From JALYGK01 sp036259835 (GTDB lineage: Bacteria > Actinomycetota > UBA4738): 8,063 bases of DNA. Made by a program: the position numbers and the translations under genes. Each line of letters begins with the position of its first letter. Position 1 is the first letter of the stretch. Below the pieces are notes generated by a model. That model did no database searches and was not told the DNA's origin. It saw only the letters and a program-made list of their open reading frames with translations. Of this stretch, positions 1-6,471 are shown in pieces. The DNA lies in contig DATABA010000109.1 of NCBI GenBank assembly GCA_036259835.1, positions 1 through 8,063 of the forward strand. Direction: 5' to 3'.

Positions 1-287
1 CCGTGTTCGGTGTCGGGAGGGATGAACACGACATCTCCGGGATGAAGCTGCGCCTCCCCCTCAGCGCCGTGCAACTCGACGTCACCCTCCAAGATGATCA
101 GCGCTTCCGGTTCCCCGGGATGAAAGTGCGTCGCTACGCCCTCGTCCGGGTAGGCCCTCACTTCACCGAGGCTCCATCGAGTGTCAGTCTCGGAGGCCGA
201 AATCAATTCCCGCCACTTCGATCTCGGGCTTTCATCGAACGGCCCGTCCGATGGTCCGATAATGCGCATCCCATCGAACTCCTGCAT
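1..287 (-). CDS. Cupin-domain protein, C-terminus beyond window edge
   Basis: The gene reads leftward from an ATG at 285-287 and is still open at base 1; 95 codons are visible. The protein carries a clear cupin core. Motif 1 has His54-x-His56, Glu61 and Gly68 with the family spacing, and motif 2 is Gly84-Asp-Val-Val-Phe-Ile-Pro90 ending in His95. The two His, the Glu and the last His are the usual metal ligands, so a small metal-binding beta-barrel is expected. Substrate is unknown: single-domain cupins include isomerases, dioxygenases and sensor-like proteins. The gene starts 6 bp after the stop of the exported-protein gene, so the two are probably cotranscribed. No convincing Shine-Dalgarno precedes this ATG. 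Its first 12 codons are repeated at 1118-1153, where a strong one is present. The family call is secure; the function is not known. Confidence 0.85.
   Translation of the reverse strand, partial: MQEFDGMRIIGPSDGPFDESPRSKWRELISASETDTRWSLGEVRAYPDEGVATHFHPGEPEALIILEGDVELHGAEGEAQLHPGDVVFIPPDTEH
252..287 (-). repeat. 36-bp direct repeat, copy 1 (intact cupin start)
   Basis: These 36 bases encode the first 12 residues of the cupin (MQEFDGMRIIGP). They match 1118-1153 at 33 of 36 positions by eye, in the same orientation, about 866 bp apart. The match falls off sharply on the side inside the gene and fades within about 7 bp on the upstream side. Confidence 0.85.
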
Positions 288-293
288 TGCCGG

Positions 294-893
294 CTACCCG
301 TCGACGACGAAGTTCCCTGACTGCTCCAGGTCGTAGAACAGCAGCCTCGAGTTCGGATCGTCGCACGCCTCCGGATTGGCGAGCTCGAACTGCGCGGCGA
401 TTTGGGGTGCATCAAATGCCGTTCTGTCCACGGCAACACCGTTGCGAGGCTCGCCATTGTCCTCGAGGAAGAACTGGTTTCCCCCGCCCAGGAACGGTTC
501 AGCGGATCCCTCCGCATGCTTGAAGCGGTACTTGATTGCCGCCCTGTTGTGCCTCACCTCGATGCATGTGACTGGCCCTTCCACCGAGAAGGGCTCGATC
601 GGCCCGAGGCCATCGGGATCGCCGTGAGCTTCGACATGGCCGGTCGGTCGTCCCTGTTGGTCACGGTGCGCCGCGACGCTGAGGCGCACTTCGCCGATCA
701 ACGGGGGGATGAACTCATTTCGTCCCGTTCCGACACCGAATATGCGTGGGCTGTCTCCCGGCCTATGGGAAGCCAGCCCCAGCGTGGGGACGCTCACGGC
801 CCAAATCGAAGCAGCGACGGCCGCGATCAGAGTCGTTCGGCCAATGGAAAATGACTCCTTGCCACGGCCTGTCTTGATGCTGGCGCCGCCCAT
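294..893 (-). CDS. Small exported protein of unknown function
   Basis: The gene encodes 199 residues. ATG at 893 was chosen because GGAGG (900-904) lies 6 bp upstream; an in-frame ATG at 929 would add 12 residues but has no ribosome binding site. The N-terminus has a basic stretch followed by a hydrophobic segment at about residues 20-41 ending in Gly-Leu-Ala-Ser, which looks like a signal peptide. The mature part is small, beta-rich in appearance and has two cysteines (Cys110 in VTCIEV, Cys177), which could form a disulfide. The pattern of a Gly-rich start, a GHVEAHGDP-like strand, VTC-x-EV followed by a mainly polar stretch, and a C-terminal GNFVV strand resembles small secreted actinobacterial proteins with no assigned role. 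It lies 6 bp upstream of the cupin gene. No enzymatic motif was seen. Confidence 0.8.
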   Translation of the reverse strand: MGGASIKTGRGKESFSIGRTTLIAAVAASIWAVSVPTLGLASHRPGDSPRIFGVGTGRNEFIPPLIGEVRLSVAAHRDQQGRPTGHVEAHGDPDGLGPIEPFSVEGPVTCIEVRHNRAAIKYRFKHAEGSAEPFLGGGNQFFLEDNGEPRNGVAVDRTAFDAPQIAAQFELANPEACDDPNSRLLFYDLEQSGNFVVDG

Positions 894-990
894 GCCCCGC
901 CTCCAATCAGTGTGCCGGTGACTAGTCATATCGAACTAATCAATACGCTCCGAACCCCCTGAAGTCAAGGCGCGTGGGATGGCGCTGCCC

Positions 991-1101
991 CGTTGCGCCC
1001 TCGGATGGGCCGACGAGGCTGGCGCCAACCGGAGGAGAGGAGGCATCGATGCTCGGAGTTTCGGATGGCGCGTTACTTCCGGAGGCTCGTCGCGGGGTTC
1101 T
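991..1101 (+). pseudogene. Decayed 5' end of the six-helix membrane-protein gene
   Basis: The segment aligns with the promoter, ribosome binding site and first codons of the membrane-protein genes at 5264 and 7878. Shared landmarks are CGTTGCGCCC (991-1000), a GGAGAGGAGG Shine-Dalgarno just before ATG 1049-1051, then codons for MLGVSD. One extra base after the GAT codon shifts the frame. In the shifted frame the match resumes as R-x-FRRLVAGF, then stops at about 1101 before the first membrane helix would be complete. The -10 element conserved in the other copies (TACGCT/TACGGT) is replaced here by AGGCTG. This is a nonfunctional relic. The rest of the gene is absent, so it was lost by deletion or never copied. 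Confidence 0.8.
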
Positions 1102-1153
1102 GGAACGCATCGACCGTGGGTCCGATAATGCGCATCCCATCAAAGTCCTGCAT
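1073..1153 (-). pseudogene. Cupin gene start remnant, 26 codons
   Basis: From ATG 1151-1153 the minus strand encodes MQDFDGMRIIGP, nearly identical to the start of the cupin at 287, then unrelated residues and a TAA stop at 1073-1075. It sits 12 bp after the stop of the large cyclase and keeps a strong ribosome binding site, so a 26-residue peptide could be translated, but it has no cupin core. It looks like the left-behind start of a cupin gene that once followed the cyclase. The unrelated part overlaps the membrane-protein remnant on the other strand. Confidence 0.7.
1118..1153 (-). repeat. 36-bp direct repeat, copy 2 (cupin start remnant)
   Basis: Second copy of the cupin 5' end, differing from 252-287 at three positions. 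Two of these lie in codons 3 and 4 (one changes Glu to Asp, one is silent) and one is the third base of codon 12. Confidence 0.85.
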
Positions 1154-1159
1154 TGGCGA

Positions 1160-1166
1160 CCTCCTC
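1160..1166 (-). promoter_or_regulatory. Ribosome binding site GAGGAGG overlapping cyclase stop
   Basis: On the minus strand GAGGAGG begins with the last base of the TAG stop (1166-1168) of the large cyclase and ends 6 bp before the ATG of the cupin remnant. This is the arrangement of a translationally coupled downstream gene, and it supports the idea that a full cupin gene once followed here. Confidence 0.65.
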
Positions 1167-4100
1167 TATCGACGGTTCGAGTCTGCCAAGAGCGCGTTCC
1201 GGACCCGAGAAGCGTGTGGGGCAGCGCGGAGCTCTTCGTACGTCCCCAACGCAGCTTCCAATAGCTCTCGTGCGGTAGCGTCGTCCGAGACCTCCGCCAC
1301 CGCCTCCCGGGTCCGAGCCACCTCGAACCGCATGTGAAGACGGTCGAACTCTGCCTCCGCTCTCATGGAGGCTCTTTTCGCGTTGCGTGGGTCGCCCTGC
1401 GCAGCGAGGCTCATTCCCTGGGCTCGTGTGGCCATGGCTCGCAATAGAGGTATGAACGCCGCGAGGGCATGGATTTCCTCGATGAGATCTTCAAGCGCCT
1501 GCCATTCACCGCTCAAGGTGAGCGCTTCCATAAGCGGAGGGGCGGCGGTGGTCCGGTCTTGCACAGCGGAAGAAGCCCTCCAAGCGGCTTCCGCTGATTC
1601 CCGACCCGCCCCTATTTCCCCAAGCGCGATATGGACGTTGGCTGCCAGTGCGGTCAGATAAGGGTCCTCCTCCAACCGCATCCTTCGCGTCAGGGCTTCA
1701 CTCTGCCCTCGCTCCCCACGGTGAGCGAGAGCTAGAGCAGCGAAAAGCGGGCCGCTCCGCAGGCGAGGACACTTCACCGAACTTTCGCCTTTGAAGACGA
1801 GCAGATGTTCATCCAGTGTTTTTATGAGGTCGTCCCACCGGCCCAGTTGATAGGACGCCTCCATCATGGAAGTGCTTGCATGGAGCAGCTGATGGGCGCT
1901 CGTTCCCTCGCTCAGATCGCGGGACCGCATCGCCAGGTCCAGTCCGAGGACGAAATCGCCTTCCACCTGGTTCATGATCAAGGCGACCTCGTGTAGTAGA
2001 TCGGCTTGACGGCCGCGGGACGGTATGTCGTCCAAAACTGCCAAACGCCGTGGAGCCAGGTCGAGCAGTTGATCCAGCCGACCGTCGTTCCAATAGAGCG
2101 GTTGCAGGACGTCCAGGGCCAGGTCCTTCAGCTCAGCGTTTCCGAGGCGGTCCGCCAGCGCTCTCGCCTCCTCGCCGATTCGAATCCGCTCCTCCGTCGG
2201 AACGGGATCAGGTCGCCGAAATATCGTCCATAACCGCCGCGCGCCGGCGGTGGTCGCCAGCAGCCTGCACCTGGTCTCGTCGTCGTCGCTGGCCGCCAGG
2301 CCCTCGTGCAAGAGAGTCTCGAACTCGGTCGGATCCCATTCGTCCGCGAACGCCCCGGACTTCCAGGCGATCATCCCGACCTTGGCGCAAATACGCGCGG
2401 CGTCGGACCGCCGTGAAGGATTCGGGCGCACGAGCTCAAGCGCTTCCTGATACCGGCGGACGGATTCATCCGCCCGAAACGCCGTTGCATGGTCGTCACC
2501 CTCTGCCTCGAGCACGCGGCTCCGCTCGTCATCGTTCGCCGCAAGAGACAGCGCCTGTTTATGCAACTCCAGCGCGCGGGGAACCTCGAAACGGCGGCGG
2601 GCAATGTCGCCGGCGGCGATGGACGCCTCGAAGCCCTTTCGGCGAACGGTCTCCATCGCGTCGGAGTCATCGGGCCACGCCAGATCCGCGCCCTCGATGG
2701 TCGCCGCCCTCCCGTAGTGATGCGCCAAAAGCTCGGTGAACCGATCCGGATCGCTTCCCGCCAGGTCCTCCACCCACGCCCCGACCTCGGCGTGCGCCCT
2801 CGCGCGGCGGGTCTTCGGGACGCTCTCGTATGCGACGTCATGAACCAGGGCGTGCCGAAACGCATACTCGACGTGTCCCGGTAGCTCGGACACCGGGCGG
2901 CTAACCACCAGGCCCTTCTCGGCCAGGAGCTGGAGATGCCATCCAATTTCGGTGTCGCCAACGAGTCGCTCAAGCGGCTCTTGCCAGAACGTGCGCCCGA
3001 TCACGGCCGCTTCCTCCAGCGCGCGTTTCTCCGTGATGGGCAGGGCGTCGATACGGGCCGACAGCACCGCATGGATTGAATGGGGAAGGGTCACGTCTGC
3101 TGCTTGAGGGGTGGCCCGCCACCGGCCGTTGTCCCGAACGAGCAGACCTTCATCGATCAACCTCCTGAGGAGCTCTTCGACGAAGTAGGGGTTCCCCTCG
3201 CTCTTCGCGAGGACTTGGCTGTGGAGCTGCGGAGGGAGGTCGCTCTGTGACAGAAGTTCGCCCACCAATGACGCGCTTTCCTTCTCCGAGAGAGGTTCGA
3301 GTACGAGTTGCCTGTACCGCGACGGATCCAGTCCGAACTCAAACCCTTCACTTCTGAACTCGGGGCGTGCGGTTCCGAGGATGACGAGGGGACCGCCCGC
3401 TTCGGAAGCGATGGCCGCGAGTCGCTTCAGCAATACCTCCGTCGCCCAATGAAGGTCCTCGACCACCACGACCACCGGTCGGGATGCCGCCTCGGCAGTC
3501 AGAAACCGCACCCAGGCCGAGGTGAGCTCCTCCGCGACTTCCTTTGGCTCAAGGCCCCTCAGCGGATCGACTGGAAGGGAGACTCCTGCGGTCGCGGCAA
3601 GGCTAAATACAGTGCGGTCGAAATTCGACGTCGTCCTCCCGCCATCCGTGCGCAGGACCTCAGCCCGGATCTTGTCGGCCGTTTCCGCTGGCGTGTCGTC
3701 CAGCGAGACGCCGCACACTGCGCGGAGGATTTCGCCAAGCGCTCCAACCTCGGTGCCGGGTCCCGCTGACGGGCATCGTCCTGTCACAACCATTGCGCTC
3801 GAGTCGCTTGTTGCGACCGCCCTGCTGAACTCCTGGATCAGACGGCTCTTTCCGATACCCGGCGGCCCAAGAACGAGCACGAATCGCGGGGACTTCGTCC
3901 GAGAAGCTGTGTTGAGGGCTTCAAGAAGGCTCTGCAGTTCATGGCTTCGACCGACCATCGGCGACCGCAGTCCAGGAACACCTCGCGAGACCGTCGGATG
4001 AGGAGCGAGGACGGGATAGATCCGAATGGAATGGGACTTCCCCTTCACCGTCACGTCGACGGCATCCCCGAACCGGAAGCCTTGCTGGATCGTCTCGTGA

Positions 4101-4645
4101 GTTCGCTGCGTGACCACCACCGCGCCGGGTCCTGCTTCGCTTTGGACGCGAGCCGCGACGTTCGCAGCGTCGCCCAGGACAATCCCCTTGCCGAACGCCT
4201 GGCCCGCTACGGCCACGACCTCTCCGGTGTTGATTCCGACCCTGACCTGAAGCTCGACGCCGTGACGCCGCTTCAGGTTCTCGTTCATGCCCTGGAGCCG
4301 TCGCACCATGTCGAGGCCGGCCATGACTGCCCGGCCTGGATCGTCCTCGTGAGTCACCGGAAGCCCGAACACGGCGAGGATTGCGTCTCCGACATACTTC
4401 TCGACCGTGCCTCCCCAGGCCTCGATCGCCGCCGACATAGCGGAGAAGTACGAATGAAGGATCGCTCGTAGTCGTTCGTGCTCGAGCCGCTCTCCGAGCT
4501 CGGTCGAACCTACGAGGTCGGCAAAGAGGACCGTGACGATCTTCCGCTCTTCGAGCTGCGTTTCGGGACGAAGGGCGGCACCACAGGACGGGCAGAACCG
4601 GGCTTCGTCGACGACCGCGGCCCCACAAGAATCACAAGCCCGCAC
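1166..4645 (-). CDS. Zinc ribbon-class III cyclase-AAA ATPase-TPR regulator
   Basis: The protein has 1159 residues, a normal length for this multidomain family. Domains in order: a zinc ribbon with CxxC pairs (Cys4/Cys7, Cys18/Cys21); a class III adenylate/guanylate cyclase domain (about 35-210) with metal-binding Asp43 (FADLVGST) and Asp87 (KYVGDAIL), base-contacting Lys83, and transition-state Asn162 and Arg166 (NVAAR); an AAA_16/STAND-like ATPase starting near VGR (231-233), with Walker A GPPGIGKS (260-267) and a Walker B stretch VVVVVED (391-397) followed by LHWA; then a winged-helix-like region and a long helical TPR-like tail (about 660-1159). It should make cAMP (or cGMP) in the cytoplasm, gated by ATP hydrolysis and ligand or protein binding through the repeats. 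The second base-specifying position (residue 155) is Ile, not the classical Asp/Thr. The start is GTG at 4643-4645: an in-frame TGA lies two codons upstream, and starting later would lose the first zinc cysteine. No strong Shine-Dalgarno is visible. Confidence 0.93.
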   Translation of the reverse strand: MRACDSCGAAVVDEARFCPSCGAALRPETQLEERKIVTVLFADLVGSTELGERLEHERLRAILHSYFSAMSAAIEAWGGTVEKYVGDAILAVFGLPVTHEDDPGRAVMAGLDMVRRLQGMNENLKRRHGVELQVRVGINTGEVVAVAGQAFGKGIVLGDAANVAARVQSEAGPGAVVVTQRTHETIQQGFRFGDAVDVTVKGKSHSIRIYPVLAPHPTVSRGVPGLRSPMVGRSHELQSLLEALNTASRTKSPRFVLVLGPPGIGKSRLIQEFSRAVATSDSSAMVVTGRCPSAGPGTEVGALGEILRAVCGVSLDDTPAETADKIRAEVLRTDGGRTTSNFDRTVFSLAATAGVSLPVDPLRGLEPKEVAEELTSAWVRFLTAEAASRPVVVVVEDLHWATEVLLKRLAAIASEAGGPLVILGTARPEFRSEGFEFGLDPSRYRQLVLEPLSEKESASLVGELLSQSDLPPQLHSQVLAKSEGNPYFVEELLRRLIDEGLLVRDNGRWRATPQAADVTLPHSIHAVLSARIDALPITEKRALEEAAVIGRTFWQEPLERLVGDTEIGWHLQLLAEKGLVVSRPVSELPGHVEYAFRHALVHDVAYESVPKTRRARAHAEVGAWVEDLAGSDPDRFTELLAHHYGRAATIEGADLAWPDDSDAMETVRRKGFEASIAAGDIARRRFEVPRALELHKQALSLAANDDERSRVLEAEGDDHATAFRADESVRRYQEALELVRPNPSRRSDAARICAKVGMIAWKSGAFADEWDPTEFETLLHEGLAASDDDETRCRLLATTAGARRLWTIFRRPDPVPTEERIRIGEEARALADRLGNAELKDLALDVLQPLYWNDGRLDQLLDLAPRRLAVLDDIPSRGRQADLLHEVALIMNQVEGDFVLGLDLAMRSRDLSEGTSAHQLLHASTSMMEASYQLGRWDDLIKTLDEHLLVFKGESSVKCPRLRSGPLFAALALAHRGERGQSEALTRRMRLEEDPYLTALAANVHIALGEIGAGRESAEAAWRASSAVQDRTTAAPPLMEALTLSGEWQALEDLIEEIHALAAFIPLLRAMATRAQGMSLAAQGDPRNAKRASMRAEAEFDRLHMRFEVARTREAVAEVSDDATARELLEAALGTYEELRAAPHASRVRNALLADSNRR

Positions 4646-4716
4646 TGCTCAATACTCAGGGGAGTGGCCGGAAGTGTCCATATCCGTGAGCGGTAAATCG
4701 ACGCTGTGGGCAGCCG

Positions 4717-4731
4717 GCCTCCTCAGGAGGC
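4717..4731. promoter_or_regulatory. Perfect 7-bp inverted repeat between divergent genes
   Basis: GCCTCCT and AGGAGGC flank a single central C in the 113-bp gap between the large cyclase and the PPOX gene. It could be an operator for a dimeric regulator, a small hairpin in the 5' leader of either gene, or chance in GC-rich DNA. No adjacent consensus promoter confirms a role. Confidence 0.3.
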
Positions 4732-4758
4732 AGGACGAAGAAGGGAGGGAAGGGCGAT

Positions 4759-5163
4759 ATGGGGGAATCCATGGGACTGCTCGAAGCGCACGATCTCGAG
4801 GTCCTGACATCGAAGACCTTGGCGCATGTCGCCACGATCATGCCGGACGGCTCACCACACGTCGCACCCGTATGGGTCGATGCCGAGGACGGCCTAGTTC
4901 TGATCAACAGTCCGGAGGGGAGGGTTAGGCTCCGAAACCTCCGCCGTGACCCCAGAGTCGCTCTGTCGGTCGTCGCCGAGGGGGACCTCTACGACAACAT
5001 TGCCGTTCGTGGTCGAGCGGTCGAGATCACGCACGATGGAGCCGACGCGCACATCGACAAGCTCGCTAAGAAGTACGTGGGTCGTGAGCGCTTCGGCCGC
5101 TACGAACCCCAGAGGGTCCTGGTCAAGATCGCTCCGGAGCGAATTGCTCGCTATCGCGACTAA
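4759..5163 (+). CDS. PPOX-class putative F420-dependent oxidoreductase
   Basis: The 134-residue protein fits the small split-barrel flavin/F420-binding family related to pyridoxamine 5'-phosphate oxidase. Family landmarks: an N-terminal helix, then THE-like strand LAHVATIMPDGSPHVAPVWV (21-40), LINSPEGR (48-55), RNLRRDPRVALSV (59-71), the strand IAVRGRAVEI (81-90), and the tail KLAKKYVG plus RVLVKIAPERI. The EGRVRLRNLRRDPRVALSV stretch is typical of members annotated as F420-dependent, where basic residues bind the deazaflavin phosphate/glutamate tail; the cofactor is inferred, not shown. Substrate unknown. ATG 4759 has GGGAGG at 4743-4748; ATG 4771 (GGGGG at 4761-4765) is a possible alternative giving a protein four residues shorter. 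It is transcribed divergently from the large cyclase and lies upstream of the membrane-protein gene, with a 100-bp gap. Confidence 0.88.
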   Translation: MGESMGLLEAHDLEVLTSKTLAHVATIMPDGSPHVAPVWVDAEDGLVLINSPEGRVRLRNLRRDPRVALSVVAEGDLYDNIAVRGRAVEITHDGADAHIDKLAKKYVGRERFGRYEPQRVLVKIAPERIARYRD

Positions 5164-5174
5164 ACCCACTACAT

Positions 5175-5188
5175 CGGGAGGCATCCCG
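5175..5188 (+). terminator. Possible weak hairpin terminator after PPOX gene
   Basis: CGGGA and TCCCG form a 5-bp stem with a 4-base loop, 11 bp after the TAA stop and followed by only three T residues. The short stem and short T run make this a weak candidate. It would separate the PPOX transcript from the membrane-protein gene, which has its own candidate promoter. Confidence 0.35.
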
Positions 5189-5203
5189 TTTCAACTGAAC
5201 CAA

Positions 5204-5449
5204 CGTTGCGCCCCGGGACGGAGCCGACGTACGCTCGCGCCGAACCGACGAGAGGAGGGGCCCATGCTCGGCGTTTCGGATGCCCGTCATTTCCGGAGGC
5301 TCGTTGCGGGCTTCTGCCTGATTGCGGCGCCGGCCGTTTTGCTGATCGGCGCCCTCATCCATCCTCAGAGCCAGGACGACACCGCGGCGCACCTCGCGGT
5401 CGTCGGTGAGAGCCCCGGCCGCTATTACCTGGCTCACGCCATCATCCTG
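5204..5449 (+). repeat. Repeated promoter-plus-5'-coding cassette, copy A
   Basis: The segment matches 7818-8063 over its full visible length: 60 bp of moderately conserved leader and 186 bp of coding sequence with only five differences. The right end of the repeat is unknown because copy B reaches the window edge. A degraded third copy is at 991-1101. Confidence 0.9.
5206..5235 (+). promoter_or_regulatory. Candidate promoter of membrane-protein copy A
   Basis: TTGCGC (5206-5211) and TACGCT (5230-5235) are separated by 18 bp, a layout compatible with a housekeeping sigma factor. Both boxes are conserved in copy B (TACGGT there, 17-bp spacer), while flanking bases vary. The decayed copy at 991 keeps the -35 box but has lost the -10 box. 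This comparison is the main support. Confidence 0.5.
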
Positions 5450-5944
5450 GCCGGACTGGTGCTCTTCCTCCCCGCAATCCTCGGGCTCATGCACCTGCTT
5501 CGGCAACGTGCGACAGCGTTCGGCCACCTAGGGGGCGGTCTCGTGATCATCGGGCTGTTCGGAGCGGCGGCCGTCGTCGGGGTGGACGGCATTGCCACTT
5601 CGGAGATGGGAAGGGCCGGAGTCAACGCGGAAGAGATGGCCGCGCTGCTCGAGCGCATCAGGGAGTCGGCCGGCCTTCGGATCTTTGGCGGCGTCGGCGC
5701 TTTCGGTTTCCTGCTCGGCGGGCTGCTGCTGGCATACGGCTTGTGGCGAGCCGGCGCGGTGCAGCCGTGGATCGCCGGCGGAATCGTGGTGGCCAACATC
5801 GTCCTCTTCATCGGACAGGTCAGGGATAACCGGGCCATCATCGCGGTCGCGGGCGCAATCGCGCTCATCGCGTTCGGAGCGATCGGCTGGCGGCTCCTGA
5901 CCGAGTCGGACGAACAGTGGGCGAGGGAGGCCTCGCGGGGCTAG
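5264..5944 (+). CDS. Six-helix integral membrane protein, copy A
   Basis: The protein has 226 residues and about six hydrophobic segments: 12-32, 55-78, 88-109, 140-160, 167-185 and 190-210. A soluble helical loop at about 112-138 (EEMAALLERIRESAG) lies between helices 3 and 4. It resembles uncharacterised multi-pass actinobacterial membrane proteins (DUF4386-like in look; exact family not certain). No transport, enzymatic or metal-binding motif was found. ATG 5264 is preceded by AGAGGAGG (5251-5258); upstream in-frame codons belong to the shadow frame of the PPOX gene and are not used. Its stop overlaps the stop of the convergent four-helix membrane-protein gene by 4 bp. The first 62 residues are identical to those of copy B at 7878, so the cell has at least two nearly identical copies of this N-terminal region. 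Confidence 0.85.
   Translation: MLGVSDARHFRRLVAGFCLIAAPAVLLIGALIHPQSQDDTAAHLAVVGESPGRYYLAHAIILAGLVLFLPAILGLMHLLRQRATAFGHLGGGLVIIGLFGAAAVVGVDGIATSEMGRAGVNAEEMAALLERIRESAGLRIFGGVGAFGFLLGGLLLAYGLWRAGAVQPWIAGGIVVANIVLFIGQVRDNRAIIAVAGAIALIAFGAIGWRLLTESDEQWAREASRG
5941..5944. other. Shared CTAG: overlapping convergent stop codons
   Basis: The palindrome CTAG supplies the TAG stop of the plus-strand six-helix gene (5942-5944) and the TAG stop of the minus-strand four-helix gene (5941-5943). There is no room for an intergenic terminator, so transcripts from either side must run into the other gene. Confidence 0.95.
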
Positions 5945-6459
5945 AAGAGGTACCGCGCCGTCGCCATCGCCGCTGCGGCGATGAGGATCAAGGTCGTGAT
6001 GATGTATGACACGCGCTTCTGTCGCGACTGAGTCGCCTGAAGCATCATCATCAGTTCCTGGCTCGGGGGACCGCCTCCTCCCGCGATCTGCCCTCCGAGC
6101 CCGACAAGGCGCTTGACCGTCGGCGTCAGCACGAGAAGCACGAGTAGCCAGGCAGTGATGCCGGCGATCGCTCCGACGGTGAAGCCGATCCCGATGCCCG
6201 TCTGCATCCAGTTGATGTCCAGGCCACCCGAGGTGCGCCAGTAAAGGAATCCACCGGCCACGACGGTCAGCGTCGAGACGGTCACGAACCAGACCACGGC
6301 CTTCCGCTGGCGAACCAGGTGAGCGAAGAACTTGCCGCCCTCCGGACCGAACGCCTGGAGCGTGGGTCCGACGAACGCCACGAAGAACACTCCGCTCCCG
6401 ACCCACAGGATCGCGCTGACGACGTGGATGATGCGGAAGGTGATCATGTACGCGTCCAT
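5941..6459 (-). CDS. Four-helix membrane protein, CopD/DUF2269-like
   Basis: The protein has 172 residues and four hydrophobic segments (about 8-31, 54-74, 85-111, 150-168). The first helix contains RIIHVVSAILWVGSGVFF, a His-bearing helix like those of CopD/DUF2269-type membrane proteins, where such His residues may bind metal or haem; that link is tentative. A Gly/Pro-rich loop with a run of Met (about 122-140) lies before the last helix. ATG 6459 was chosen because GAGGAGG (6465-6471) is ideally placed; ATG 6447 (Met5) is less likely. The gene starts 10 bp after the stop of the hydrolase-cyclase, and its ribosome binding site overlaps that stop, so the pair is almost certainly an operon and probably translationally coupled. 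This hints that the membrane protein works with the cyclase, for example as sensor or target. Confidence 0.8.
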   Translation of the reverse strand: MDAYMITFRIIHVVSAILWVGSGVFFVAFVGPTLQAFGPEGGKFFAHLVRQRKAVVWFVTVSTLTVVAGGFLYWRTSGGLDINWMQTGIGIGFTVGAIAGITAWLLVLLVLTPTVKRLVGLGGQIAGGGGPPSQELMMMLQATQSRQKRVSYIITTLILIAAAAMATARYLF

Positions 6460-6464
6460 CGTGG

Positions 6465-6471
6465 CCTCCTC
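6465..6471 (-). promoter_or_regulatory. Ribosome binding site overlapping cyclase stop codon
   Basis: GAGGAGG on the minus strand includes the last two bases of the TGA stop (6470-6472) of the hydrolase-cyclase gene and ends 5 bp before the ATG of the four-helix protein. Ribosomes finishing the cyclase would expose or reuse this site. Confidence 0.75.

Larger units (their letters stand above)
894..1165. other. Intergenic scar region with two gene remnants
   Basis: This 272-bp gap has no intact gene. An AT-richer stretch around 920-950 precedes the exported-protein gene and may hold its promoter: TATGAC at 925-930 (minus) with a poor TTCGGA-like -35 box at 949-954, which is a weak match. The rest holds the remnant of the six-helix membrane-protein 5' end on the plus strand (991-1101) and the cupin-start remnant on the minus strand (1073-1153), whose reading frames overlap on opposite strands. 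Confidence 0.6.

Noticed and set aside
894..929. Longer start (ATG 929) for the exported protein
   Set aside because: No Shine-Dalgarno before it, whereas ATG 893 has GGAGG 6 bp upstream and gives a more typical signal-peptide N-terminus.
252..1153. 36-bp direct repeats as phage or integrative-element attachment sites
   Set aside because: The interval is under 1 kb, carries no integrase or tRNA end, and the repeat is explained as duplicated cupin coding sequence.
974..1337. Plus-strand frames of 96 and 114 codons through the scar region as real small genes
   Set aside because: They run through the frameshifted relic and into the antisense of the cyclase C-terminus; their N-terminal parts are leader sequence of the decayed cassette.
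2050..2739. 229-codon plus-strand frame and several 130-200-codon frames across 1365-4628
   Set aside because: All are shadows of the 1159-residue cyclase/ATPase gene, with Arg/Pro/Ser-rich sequence and no motif.
4946..5263. N-terminal extension of membrane-protein copy A to an upstream ATG
   Set aside because: The extension overlaps the PPOX gene in another frame, is Ser/Arg/Thr-rich, and has no counterpart upstream of copy B. The ATG at 5264 has a strong ribosome binding site conserved in both copies.
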